From: Solanum dulcamara
Taxonomy: Eukaryota; Streptophyta; Magnoliopsida; Solanales; Solanaceae
NCBI RefSeq assembly: GCF_947179165.1
Contig: NC_077240.1
Span: forward strand, 75,301,501-75,365,500
DNA length: 64,000 nucleotides
Direction: 5' to 3'
Both the position numbers and the translations under genes were made by a program. Under the pieces are notes generated by a model. It saw only the letters and a program-made list of their open reading frames with translations, did not search any database and was not told where the DNA came from. This document shows positions 39,602 through 51,650 of this stretch, in pieces (position 1 is the first letter of the stretch; each line of letters starts with the position of its first letter).

Positions 39602-39643
<42 letters not shown>
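39602..39643. repeat. (AT)n microsatellite about 190 bp upstream of the LAX2-like start
   Basis: An uninterrupted AT dinucleotide run of about 20 units lies between AAAACA and TTATTACAAG. It falls in the probable promoter or 5' UTR of the gene at 39832 and is likely to vary in length. Confidence 0.9.
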
Positions 39644-39647
<4 letters not shown>

Positions 39648-39775
39648 ACAAGAAATTTTTCTTCTGCTGGTCAATGGGTATCTTCATCTCCATTATTCCA
39701 AGAAAACATGTTTTTTCTTCCCAAAAATATCACTAAAACATATCTCTCCTCTTTTTTTTCCCCAATTTTTAGAGT

Positions 39776-39835
39776 ATGGCTTATATTAAAGAGATCAGAG
39801 TGACTTTCGGCGACGTCTACTTCTTATCAATATGA
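39776..39835 (+). promoter_or_regulatory. Upstream ORF of 19 codons overlapping the LAX2-like start (ATGA)
   Basis: An ATG at 39776 has A at -3 and G at +4, a strong plant start context. It opens 19 codons (MAYIKEIRVTFGDVYFLSI) and ends at TGA 39833-39835. The stop overlaps the main ATG (39832-39834) in the sequence ATGA, in another frame. If the transcript begins upstream of 39776, scanning ribosomes would meet this start first, and the main protein would depend on leaky scanning or termination-reinitiation. A pyrimidine tract ending in TTTTTAG just before 39772 could be a 5' UTR splice acceptor, so transcript structure matters. Confidence 0.55.
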
Positions 39836-42800
39836 CCATGATCAATCCTTGTGAAAATATTTCTAGAGAGAATTTAATTCGAAGGAGTAGTGTTTATGGT
39901 TTTGGTTTAGGTGATTACGAGAGTAATTTTAATCTTATGAGCCGATTAGGTACAGAAGAAGATGATGAATATTATGGGCAACGAGATAATTCATATGTTC
40001 TAGGATCGGATCTAGCACTTATTGAATTAATGGCTGAGGATGAATCAAGAACCGGAAGTGTTAATGAAACCGGCTCGAGTTCCAAAGATAACAACAACAA
40101 CAAAAAGGAAAAGGAGGAGGACGAGGAGGAGGAGGAGGAAAAAGGATGGCTTCAGTTGAGTATTGGTATGCCCACCAATAATAAGCCAGAAGGGAATTCT
40201 AGCAGATTAGTGGAACTTGATCTATTACCAACAGTTAGTTCCGAACAAGGGAAATCAACACTACATATACATGAATTTCGAGCACCACCACCTCGGAGAC
40301 AGCAACAACAGTTTCTGACGACTAGTCCTACATCGTCGTCGTCTTTGTTTTTACAACAATATCCAAGGGCGGCTCAAGGGAATAGTTCTACGACGATGTT
40401 TCCACAACAACAAGAGATTATTAACTGGGGTTTTAGACCTATGACCGCGCCAATTCAACAGAATATGAATCTGTCTCTAGTGTCATCCGGTTCACATTTT
40501 GGTCCTGGACCATTCCCAGTACTAGGAGGGGTTCCAGGACCAAGTTCCATAGATTTACGGGTCGTTCATCCTCCTCGAAGACCACATTCTGGGTTATGGT
40601 TTTCGCTACAAACATCCTCAAATCAGTAAGTGCATACAAAACCATAAAAAGAAATTTTTGCTGCGCGCTAATCCGTGGCTAAACTGCTATACATATTATT
40701 AAATAGGATTAGTAACGAATTTGTTGTTTAGCTACAAAATTTATGTTTTTCTTTTTCGTGCCATATGTAGTCTCTTCCAAATTATTATCTTTGAAATATG
40801 AATGACTAATTTGTGTACTTTGTCTTATGATGCAGAACAAAAGAACCCTTTTTGCCACAAATATCCAAGAACTACATTAGGATCAAGTAAGTCATAATCT
40901 ACTTCGAACTTTTCCTTTTTGTTTCATTTTTAAAACTTCATATTTTCTTTAAATTTTTGGTTTCATTTTATTCAATATTTTTTTTTTGGTTATTTCATAA
41001 TTGTTCCAGAGATGGGAGGATGACAATACGACTAGTCTTGAAGTATTTGGTCAATAAGCTACAATTGGAAAATGAATCAGAGGTATGTAATCCACCATTG
41101 CTTTTCTACTCTCTTGTTTGAAATTTTGCTTGTTGATTTCTCATATGGTCACTCTTTAGTATTTACAAAGCTACACTTTTTCTTGATTTTAAATTTTTTC
41201 AACAAAGCAAATGACTTAGCTTTCTGAGTCTGAGATAATAAGTATAGTTGAATTATCATTTGAGAAATCGAATTAAATTTTGCTTATGACTTTTAGAATA
41301 AATGTACCATATTTGCTTGAAAAACCGTTAACTATAGGACTCCAAGAAGAACTAATAAGACCAATATAATGTTTGGACCATTAAATCCATAACATGTTAA
41401 TTACAATGGTTGGTGTGGGGGAAAAAAACATGAAAGAAACAGCAGAACTAATTATTAATTGTTATATTTAGGGTAAGATTAATGATGGATTGAGAGAACT
41501 TCATCATTAGGTGGGAGGTACATTTCTAGGTAGCCATCCATCTTCATTATTTTTTTCTCTTTTTGTATTATTAGCTTAAGATCTTTGTTAAAACTACTAA
41601 TTAAGGAAGTGGATAGTAGAAAACTATATATATAGGGATCATTAGTAATATTGTTATTATTCTATAATAGAATGATTTTAGAGTATGGACAAAGTAAGAA
41701 ACGCAGGAGAAAGAAAACTACATGCTACCTTATTAGCCCCAAAATCACTCAAATATTCTTTATAGGAATAAACCTTTGCACTTTTGATAACTTTCACGGT
41801 TCGTTTCTTTTCATTTACATCCAAGAAAGTAACGTTTCCAATCTTTGTGGAGTGACTCATATATATAGGTGGATTTAGAGCGAATGTTGTATGTTCAATT
41901 GTATTCGAAATATAATATAATTAAGTAATAAAAGTGATTTCTTTCTAAAAGCTAAAGTTTTTGAATGAAATGATCACATATTTCAAGATCAAGATGGTAT
42001 TAGAGCAGGCAAAAGGTCCTGAGTTCAAATCTTTCCGTTATCCCAAAAGCAGAAAACATATGCCATGTGTTTGGTTCATGAAAAAAAGGAAAATCAGACC
42101 CACACATGAGAGAGTGTGTCGAGATATAATTCACGATAATTGATTAACTTATGAGATGATCACATACTTCAATACAAAACCGAACCTATTGCTTTCTATT
42201 CGACTTGTGTTTATAGATGAAAGACATTTTAAAATATATATCACAAAGCATGGATGTTTGCTTTCTTATATAGATTTTGAGCCATAAGTATAGAGAAAAG
42301 TCACTTTCTATATTTGATAATTTCTTAAATTCAATATCTTACCTGACATATTTAAGGCGACGAGATTCAAAGATCATTTTGGTATATTACACACATTTTT
42401 AATTTAAGATTACAACATAAAAAAAAGACTTTCTTAAACTTCGTTCAATCAAACTAAAACGCATAAATTAAAACAAAAGGTGTAGTTTTTGAATATATAT
42501 GTATTTCTTGAGTCGAGAGTCTATTGGAGACAACTTTTCTATCTCTAAGATAAGGGTTAGGTCTGTGCACACTCTACCTTTTTCGAACCCCACTTTGTGA
42601 GACTACACTGAATATGTTGTGATTATTGTATACGCATTCTTCCTCCTTTAGATTTACATATTTTCTTCTAATATTTCAATCATAATGATCAGAAATAGTT
42701 TTAAAATATTTTTTTTAAAAAAAAACATAAATTAGGTTTCCGAATTCTAAGATCCATCACTCTGGGTAATTTCATTTTTTCTATTGCATTCATCTTATAA

Positions 42801-45800
42801 GCACGATGGAAATTTGTAGCATATGGTTTTGTAGATGCATATGATTTTATCAATTAGTTAGTTGGCCAATTAGGATATTAAAAGAAAGTTATATTAACTT
42901 CTTATTATCTCAAAATCTCAACAACTTCTCCTCATTAACCCTTAATTAAACCCAACCACAAAAGATTAATTAATAATTTAAATTGGAAATCAATTTGTTA
43001 TGGGAGACTTTGTTACTTGCCCTAAAGGCTAACTGTTTTTTTTTTTAATTACATACAAGAATGTCAAGTGATTTGCATGCATATAGACAAAAGAAACCGT
43101 CAATCATATAGTTGTTCCTCTTCAACTTTTTTATTTTATTTTGATGTCAGGATCTTTAAGATACATTCCATATTAATGATTGATAATAATATCTGTTAAC
43201 AACCAGCTATATATACATCAAATTTTAATTAAATTATTAGCTGAAATTCTCTTTTCTAAGTTGCTTCTACAGAATAAAATAATTTTTCTTCACCTACCTG
43301 AAATAATAACTTGTATTAGGGTTTTTTTTTATATCAAAAACACATACTAAAAATACGACTTTGAGTAGATCAATGTTTGGTTGTTAGGATGTATAACATA
43401 TAACATTATTCTATCTCTTAAACATTCCATACATACTATTTGTTTGGACTCATTATATGTATCTATGATAGGTCAACCCTTGTACCCCGACTAATTCGAA
43501 GCCACATGGTTTTATTTTTTATATATTCACACATATTAAAATGTGGAACTTGTAATCTTAAAAACAAATAGAGTTTAAATTATATACACTATCAGATCAA
43601 TCAAAAATAATATCTTTTAAGTTATTACATCGTCATGTCATTCAAATGATATTTATACTTTTTTTTTATGAACAAAAGTCTTCTTAGAATGTGAGATTTG
43701 TAATCTTGAAGATAAGACAGGTTATATCTGCTAACAGAGGAAAAGTGCCTTGATGGTATAAAATTTTGTATATAACTTAGAGGCTTAAACTCATATAAAT
43801 ATTCATGTCTTTAGCGCAAAAAATGCACCTAGCTACATGTACCAACAACAATCTCTATCTAAAACGATAAGCTCAACGAAAATAATTTTCTAATCTAATT
43901 AGTTATTGACCTAACATTATTATTAATTAATTATAAGAAATGAACAATTTCTAATTCTACGTGTTACTTGCTGCATATATTTATTTAGTAAGCATTCAAA
44001 TTATGTAATTGTGGCATGCTTCGTAGAATGTAGATTGTACTTGTTTAATAATGTTGCTTCTTAATATTCACGAATGGGTACTTATATGTATCATTGCCGT
44101 CTTAATGTTATTATTATTTGGCCTTTCTTCTATGTCCTACCCAAGTTGACTTGAGTTTTTGGTTATCATGTCTTGTGTTACTCAAACTTCAAAAAACCCA
44201 ACCCTCTAACACGTCATGGCAACTAAGTGACAAATGATTAAAGTTTTAATGGTAGGGAATATGATATCAATGATAGTTCATACCATAATAGTATATATTT
44301 TCTCTCTCTTTCCTTAATTTTGCATTCCCTAATCATAGGCATTGGTTACATCTAAGTTTCTAGGAGGTTTAAGGGGTTGTTTGGTCCTGAAATTCAGTAC
44401 CGTTATTATTTTTATACATCCTATCAAACGATTTCTAAGTGTTTGATCATCTAATTTAAAAGTTTAAATTGTTAGATCTAGACAAAAGTTTAAATTGTTA
44501 GATCTAGAGAATGTAGTGTTATTTACTTAATTATATTTGAAACACGCCTCCTCATGTACTAGCTTTGATTCTTTTTTGTATGAGTCAAATAAGTAGAAAT
44601 TCTTTTAGATTAAGGATAGTGACTCAAACCTAAGAACATTTATCTGCTCTGATTCCATATTAAAATGTGTGATCAATTCATTTAAAATTTAAGTTGTTAG
44701 AGAAAAAATACTTTTATTTATTTAATGATATTCTCAGTTGGATCATATAAAATATATAATGAAACTGGCTTATTATAAATGACATAAACCCTTTCTTTCT
44801 ATAATCAGTTTAAACATGGAAAAATCGTAGGATTTTCGATTTTTCACATAGAAAGACCTTTCCAAAAAGCTTACTAGCTTTCCCTATTCTACGGTCTAAT
44901 TTGCGGTTAATAATGATATTTGTTGAGGCAAATGTGAAATAGTGCATTGACTTTAATTAACAAGGGGAAAAAAAGAAAGTGAATATGCTCACCTAATTGT
45001 ATGTATCATGTTTATGATTAGGAGTGATTTGGTTGATGATTAGTAATGAGAGAAGTCTAGACTTAGTTATGCATGATTTGGTTATTCATATATCAAAATA
45101 CTTCATTTTTTAAATCAATTTAAAATAATATATAAATTATCTCATAATAACTTATACATGTATAAATTATACAGGATTTTAAATAGCTAATAAAAAAATA
45201 TCTTTAATTTGGCGTGTATATAGAAACTTATATGTAGCAAAAAATATACTATCAAATATGGTACAAGCTAGATAGAATTTAATACATGAATAAGTCACAT
45301 TCTAATCAGCTATCAAACGACCATTACGTACTTAAATATTTATTTTTTTAATATTTTAAATTTTTAGATCAGATGAACAAATTCTTCAATATGATATCAG
45401 ATAAGGTGAAAATTTTAAAATCGAATCTTAAATTTATCTTCACACATTTAACTCATGAAAAAAAAATTAGATCTGCACAGTAGACACACATCACGTTGAG
45501 CCCTAACACACTCAATTTGCATGGCCTTAATTTGCCCTTATCAATTATCATCATGACTCTATATATGACAATGAGTATCGTCATGCTTTCGTTAATTTCA
45601 ACTCAACTCTCCATGAAGGATTGTAGGACCCAACACCCTCTTATTTTCTCGTGGATAATTAATATATTTAAAGTTTAAACCCTTTCTTTTCTTCCTCTCT
45701 TTTTCCTTTTAAGTGCTGCACTTTGATAGAATCAAAAGAAACCTTTTGTCCATTTAAAAAGTAACCCTAAAGAAAATATCAATTTTAATTTAAAATTTAA

Positions 45801-48500
45801 AAATTATTAAATTAATTTTAAATAATAATAACTGAATTCATAATTAAATATTTATAAAGAATTTAATATGTATATAAAATATAAACAAAATCGATTATGT
45901 TATCAATACTTATATCTAAAGAGCTAAATTCGTCCCGAAAAAATAATTAGTAAAATAAAAGAGAGAACACGTCGGAGGAAAGCAATGCATGAGTTATTAG
46001 TCTATAGCAGAATCATTACGAATAGTTCAAAAGAGACAAAACTAGAAGAGAATAGTTTAATAATAATAATAAATAATTATATTAATAGCCGACAGATTAA
46101 GAAAAGTAATAGGATTATCATTCATAATTATTTAATTCCGCTTAATTAGGATGGATAAAATGATCTTTAAAATAATGAATTCAAGTCTCATTATTTTTTT
46201 ATGCTTAAATTTAAAAAGTGGGAGAGAGAGAGAGAGTTACACCATAATTTATGACAGGAATATTGACCTTCATTTCACATTTTTATGTTCTTTTTTCCTT
46301 TTTCCTTTTTTATTTTTTAAAATTTCTAAGTTTATTCTCTTTTGAAGAATTGATAGAGAAAAGCAACGTGAATGAGACGTGCATGAATATATAGGTTATA
46401 GGACAATAAAGTGATATGTACAAATCATGTATCCTTTTTTCTCTTTGTTGGTTTGTTTTTTTCCTTTTGTAGATAAAATTTGGTACTACACCTTCCAATT
46501 TTTGTGTGGTGGTATTTAATTGACCATTAAGTTTTAAAAAAGAAAAAAATATTTTATTTGTGATTAAAAATAAGTTATAGATATATATATATATATGTGT
46601 GTAATTATAAATTATTTTATTAATTTTTTTTTGATATTTTAAATTTAAATTGTTATTTCCTCCTCTTTTATTTATAGTCATTTTTATTTATAGTCGAAAA
46701 GAATGACCCTTTTTTTAATTTAATACTAATAATTTAACTTTGTAATACCCATTTATTTTTACTGAGATTATCTATAGTCATACAATAATATTTATATCTT
46801 ATTTTAAGTCACGAGTCATCTTTTATTTCTTTAATTCTATGTCCAATCAAACACACTTGCATAAATTGGGATGAAAAAGATACTAAATATAAAAAAATAT
46901 CACTTTTTTATAAACTAGAAAGAAAATAGTGTAACATAAATTTACACAAAGGGGATATTTTAAGGGATAGTTACAAATATACCATTTAGCCATCTAATTT
47001 ATCAAATATGACCGAAGTATAAATTCCATATATACTCGATTATATGGTATGTATGTGTTGTGTATATTTATGCCTATTATATGTACAAATATGTATATGT
47101 ATGTAGTATATGTAAATTAATATAATGTATACACTTTTCTTTTTGTTTTTTTTCTCCCTCAATATTAAGCTGTCAATTCTAAGGATAATAAATAACTTTT
47201 CTATAAGTTAATAAGATATGGGAAATCTTTACATCATAATCAGGGAGTACATAGATTTATTTATTTGAAGAAAGTCTAGGGTATAATCATTCTAGATTAG
47301 AAGCAAAGTCTAAGTGGACCTCAAATATGATTAAAGTTTGTAGTAGTTTTCAACCATGGGATAGGTGGATTGCCCGACCCATTTGGCCTGTTCTCACTTT
47401 GCTTTATTTTTTCCCCATTTTTTTGACATGTTGATTTTACACGTGTATACATTAATGATACCAAAAAAAATTAATTATTAGTGTAATTAATGTGTCATAA
47501 CATATTAATCACCTGATTTGGTTTTCACACTATCAATTTATTCCATTAATAACAAGCTATTAAGTGGATTCAAAATTTTAGTAAAACTTTTGTATTCCAC
47601 CTTTTCAGCCAAGCATTTCACCAATTGCTTTCATAAGTTATGTCTATCATGTCAAGTGGATTGTCATGTTATTCATGACTAAAATAAGCATTTATACTCT
47701 ATGTAACATTGAGAATCTTTCATTTGTTTTACAATTAAAAATTATGGTGGATGAATAAGATTTTTTCATATTTAATTAAAAGTATGAGATTCGATCGTGT
47801 CTTGATAATGAAAAAAAATTTATGATAAAAAGTGCTTCTCTTTTAAATTGATTTTATGCGGTGTGAATTAAAATTAATGGAGGCTCCAACAGATGTTAAC
47901 CGGTGAGAGTGAGAAACCAAAACAAATCGTTCATTTTGTTGGGTGAAGCCAAGGTATCAGAAAGAGGGGGGGGGGGGGGGGGGGGGAGTTAAGGGCGGAG
48001 CTAATATATATATCATATGAGAACTTCCTTGTGTTTACATTTTTATATTCTGGCTTCACAACTTTTCATAATATCCTATAATATATGTGCCCAACTATAT
48101 CTGTCCCAAATACTTAATTACACACTTGTATACTCTAATCATAATTATTACTATTGTTTGACTAATTAAACTATTGCAAAGCATTAATCAACTTATGTAG
48201 TTTATGTTATTTACATATTTTGTTTTGCAATTTTATTTAAGGTTGTTTAATTTCACTAATAGAGTTGAATGGTGGTGTTTGGTGCATGTTATGAACAATT
48301 TGACTCTTATGAAACTCCAGATAGAGATAACATGTAGAGGCCAACAACTCCAGCCATTCTTGACATTGCAACATGTTAGAGATCATATATGGAGTTCTAC
48401 TACTAATGCTGCTGACAATATCCTCACTTTGCTTCCTTCAGAAACTTCTAATCATGTCATGGTTCTACATTATGCTAGAACAAGTGCTCCTCAAAATTAA
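39832..48500 (+). CDS. LAX PANICLE 2 (LAX2)-like nuclear protein, four exons
   Basis: Spliced CDS: exons 39832-40625, 40836-40886, 41010-41082 and 48321-48500, all with GT-AG introns and compatible phases, giving 1098 nt (365 residues plus TAA). The start is the first ATG after an in-frame stop at 39787-39789 and has A at -3; a second ATG lies two codons on. Residues 1-264 look disordered: an acidic Lys/Glu run at about 91-104, the motif GWLQLSIG at 105-112 (LQLSI resembles an EAR repression motif), and Gln- and Ser-rich tracts. Residues 283-365 form a RAWUL/ubiquitin-like domain: DGRMTIRLVLKYLVNKL, then EIEITCRGQQL, LTLQHVRDHIW and VMVLHYAR. This matches plant LAX2-type proteins and the C-termini of DRIP/BMI1-like RING proteins, but there is no RING finger. 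In rice, LAX2 is nuclear and acts with LAX1 in axillary meristem formation; the same role here is inference. Family assignment is from memory of motifs, and the exon junctions are predicted, not transcript-proven. Confidence 0.88.
45010..45330. mobile_element. Possible MITE within intron 3
   Basis: The left edge (GGAGTGATTTGG then TTGATGATTAG) is imperfectly matched in reverse complement by the right edge near 45305-45330 (CTAATCAGCTATCAAACGACC). The interior is AT-rich and non-coding. No clean target-site duplication was identified, so the boundaries are approximate. Confidence 0.4.
47966..47986 (+). repeat. Poly-G homopolymer, 21 Gs, in intron 3
   Basis: A run of about 21 consecutive G on the coding strand lies roughly 330 bp upstream of the exon 4 acceptor. 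It would be transcribed as poly-G and can form a G-quadruplex. The exact length is prone to sequencing error. Confidence 0.85.
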
Positions 48501-49019
48501 CAGCCAGAAATACCTCGACTTTTTTATAACAGGTTCGAGTCAGAGTCAAATAGTAATGACTCAAAACATTTCTTTTTACACTATTTTCAGAAATTCGAGG
48601 ACTCTATCTATGGATATGTAAATTACAGGATTTTCAATCCTAGCAGAAAGGAGAGAGAAATGTGAAAGTCAAACAGGACTTCTATTACAAAATGAACTCT
48701 ACCTCGAGAAAGCTGATGACGAGAATTTCTAATCGTCAAAAAAAGTACTTAATTATTTCATTTTTTTATCATGGTATTATTGTTAAACTATTGTTACTCC
48801 ATCCACTTTTTTTTTTCTCTTCCTTACTGACCTTATTGATTGCTTTTGGCTAGTGCTTGTTAATTTTCTGTCATCAACAAAGAGTATTTTTTTTTCTTTC
48901 TTTTGGAATTGTATTTCCTCTCTATTGGATGGGGGTGATTTTTCTTTTCTAATTAGATGAAGAAGCTAAAAAAAAGTTTTAATATGTTGCTACCCCCAAA
49001 ACTATGTGCATTAAGTTTT
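48501..49019 (+). other. Probable 3' UTR and flank of the LAX2-like gene
   Basis: This is unique AT-rich sequence after the TAA. No canonical AATAAA signal is obvious, so the transcript end cannot be placed. Short ORFs here are not supported. Confidence 0.4.
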
Positions 49020-49333
49020 TGTTACGACGGAAGGACGTAAACCCGAAAATAGAGAGAAATAACCTCACATAATTCACTCGAAATACAAAGAGGTTCACTC
49101 AAGTGCTAACATAACACTTCTGTCTCACCATTTCTCCCTCTACACAAAACTCTCAAAGCCCCTAAGACTATATTGTGAATACTACCAAGTTAGAAAAAAT
49201 AAACCTCTATTTATAGAAGCATAAACTTTTTCCTATTAGAAAAAAGGACAAGCCAAATATGGAGATTTTATGTTTTCCTTTTAAGAAAAGGAAAATTCAA
49301 TTACACTAGGAAAGTCAGGGCAAACACCCAACA
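49020..49333 (-). mobile_element. Copia-type LTR, short copy (about 314 bp)
   Basis: On the minus strand it starts TGTTGGGTGTTTG and ends CCGTCGTAACA, matching the ends of the longer LTR at 49586-50270. It contains TATAAATAGAGG on the minus strand near 49213. No target duplication is visible, so it may be a solo or truncated LTR. Confidence 0.55.
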
Positions 49334-49339
49334 ATTCAA

Positions 49340-49554
49340 GGTTTGATTTGCTAGCTTCCGCATGACACCTAATTATTTTCGATTCTAACAAATGATATCA
49401 GAGTTAGGTTCAATGGTCAATGAACTCGCCAAGATGAACACTCGTTTATAACCTGGTTCATCCATTAGATCATTGATCATTGAACCTAGCTCTGATAACA
49501 CTTGTTAGGATCGAAAATAATTAGGTGTCATGCAAAAATTAGCAAACCAAACCT
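49340..49554. repeat. Inverted repeat with facing primer-binding-site-like segments
   Basis: The left arm 49340-49423 and right arm 49470-49554 are near-complementary over about 85 bp with roughly ten mismatches and a 46-bp loop. The left arm contains TGATATCAGAGTTAGGTTC and the right arm, on the minus strand, TGTTATCAGAGCTAGGTTC. Both are decayed tRNA-Met primer-binding sites preceded by an LTR-like CTAACA end. Confidence 0.8.
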
Positions 49555-49585
49555 CGAATGACCATGAGTAAGAAGACAAGCGACT

Positions 49586-50270
49586 TGTTATGACGGAAGG
49601 ACGCAAACCCAAAAACAGAGAAAATAAATAACACCAATTTTAACGTGGGAAAAACCCCTCAAATCGAAGGTAACAACCACAGAATCTTTGAAATCCGAAT
49701 TGCTCCACTATAAAAATAAGAGGGTTAAAAATATATTCTCCTAAATGACTACACAACAATTGTCAAGCAAGGAGAAGCAATAGTACCAACAAAAGTAATA
49801 GGAAGAAAATTATTCAAAATAGAGCTATTGTTCGGGACCTAAACTGAGATGTTTCTGACCTTCAAATACAATCTCCACAGTTCAAATCAAACACTAAGAT
49901 GTTAGAAACACTCAGTAAAATTTTCAGGTCGATCCAACGGTTAATGAATCGGAAAACGCAATTTGAACGTTTCTAGTCGGAGAGGCAAAACTGTTGCGAA
50001 AACACCATTTTCTTCTCTCACCTCTCTTGTTGAAAGCTCTCTCAATAACCTCTGTTATGTGCCTAATGTCTCTCAAAGACACTATCAATGAGCAATTACA
50101 TAATTCTCTCAAATCATCTTATTTATAGAGTGATACTTTTTCCTAAATCCAAAACCAACTCTAAATGGATTATAATTTCAATCCTTTTCCAAATAGTATT
50201 GGGAACCAAATTAGGAGAATTATTCCAATCCTTTTACAAGTAGGATTAGGCCATGGGTCATATCCCAACA
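49586..50270 (-). mobile_element. 3' LTR of a minus-strand copia element (about 685 bp)
   Basis: On the minus strand it starts TGTTGGGATATGACCC and ends CCGTCATAACA. Immediately upstream on that strand is a polypurine tract (GGCTGGAGGGGGAGTT, complement of 50271-50286), preceded by copia RNase H coding. A TATA-like CTATAAATAAG lies near 50120-50130. Confidence 0.75.
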
Positions 50271-50339
50271 AACTCCCCCTCCAGCCAAGGGCCCAAATGG
50301 ACTTCAAGTGGAGGAACTCTTGACAGGCTTTATGTCTGT

Positions 50340-50767
50340 CGCTGTTCTACAAAACTCTTATTTTTCTGCGATCACCACTTTTGTAAGCATATCTGAAGGA
50401 TTGTCATCAGTGTGTATCTTCTCAACCTCAAATAATTTCTCTTCCACGGCCATTCTAATCCAATGATACTTTCTACTAATATGCTTGAACTTAGAATGAA
50501 TGATGGAGTGCTTGGTGAGATAAATAGCACTCTGATTATCACAGAATAAGACAAACCTTGACTTCTCAAAGTCAAAATCTTTCATAAATTCCTTCATCCA
50601 AAGTAATTCTTTGGCACCTTCAGTGATAACAATATATTTGGTTTCTGTGGTGGATAGAGCTATGCACTTATGTAGTCTACATTGCCAGGAAATAGCCCCC
50701 CAGCAAAAGTGATCAAATAACCAGAAGTGAATTTTAAATTGTCAAGATTGCCTCCCAAATCAGAATC
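50340..50767 (-). pseudogene. Copia RNase H C-terminal fragment
   Basis: Minus-strand reading: near 50767-50690 SDLGGNLDNLKFTSGYLITF, then at 50597-50358 FVLFCDNQSAIYLTK, FKHISRKYHWIR, VEKIHTDDNPSDMLTK. This is the standard copia RNase H end. It has a frame break near 50700-50640 and is cut off at about 50767 with no RT or integrase beyond, so it is a 5'-truncated remnant attached to the LTR at 49586-50270. Confidence 0.85.
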
Positions 50768-51650
50768 TATTGTCATGTACAATTGATTTTATTGTCATGT
50801 TTGTTGAATGTTGATAGAGATTTTTCTTTTAAGAATAAGGAGAGGGGGGGGGGCATACATCTAAGATTACAACACAAAGGACATAAATTATACACTAGCC
50901 AAAAAATAAGAGGATGCGATTCTAGAAAGCTCACTCTTGTGGCAAAAAAAAGTCTCAACTTACATTAATAAGCTTTCATAGGATAAAATGTAACAGGAGC
51001 AAATAGAAGATTTTCCAAGTTCACATCGTTGAATATTCTAGACTCGACTAATCTATGAAACCTTAACATCTTGAGAAAGTCGTTAGAGAGAACATTTTTT
51101 TTCCCTGGTACCATGGATATATAATTTTAACAACCAAATAGAGGGACATAGAACCTAACCTCCTTTTACATCTTAGGATAAGAGAGAGATTTTGACCCAA
51201 TGATCATTACAAAACAAAACAATTATATTAATGCATTTAAACTGTATTTGTTAATGCATATAATAAAGAAAAGTATTCAAAAAGGATCGAATTGTGAGGT
51301 ACTAGTCTTCTTGGATCTTCTTCGAAAGGTGGGGAAATTCAATTTATTCATCCTAAGGTCTTTAGCCACTGCTGGCAGATCAACTTCTTGCAAAAAAATC
51401 TTCGGACCTTGAATTTGAATAGCATATTTTGCTAGAGCATCCGCCACTTCATTTCACTCTCTCAACTTCCAGAGCCTTGGTTAGAGAACCATTAAAGATT
51501 TAATATCTGCATAATTCACTTCCAAAACAACTACCAAACGACCCTTAATGTATTAGAAATGACTAAAAAATGTTCTTCTTTCATCTATTGAATCAAATTT
51601 ATCCTTAACATTACTTTAGGCTTGAAATTGCCCCTCCATACAATTATTGT
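50768..51650. other. Non-coding spacer, nothing recognised
   Basis: It includes a G10 run near 50846-50855. Short ORFs on both strands have no recognisable product. Confidence 0.45.

Larger units (their letters stand above)
41083..48320 (+). other. Intron 3 of the LAX2-like gene (7.2 kb)
   Basis: The donor is GAG|GTATGT at 41082/41083 and the acceptor is CTCCAG|ATA at 48320/48321. The intron separates two halves of the conserved RAWUL-like domain between residues 306 and 307. It is AT-rich and holds a MITE-like segment near 45010-45330, several diverged repeat edges, and a G21 homopolymer at 47966-47986. I found no convincing gene inside it on either strand. Confidence 0.75.

Noticed and set aside
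40439..40645. Antisense ORF in exon 1 of the LAX2-like gene
   Set aside because: Shadow frame opposite a strongly supported coding exon.
46310..46681. 123-codon minus ORF in intron 3
   Set aside because: Composed of Lys/Asn/Ile/Tyr from AT-rich DNA and a TA microsatellite, with no domain or splice support.
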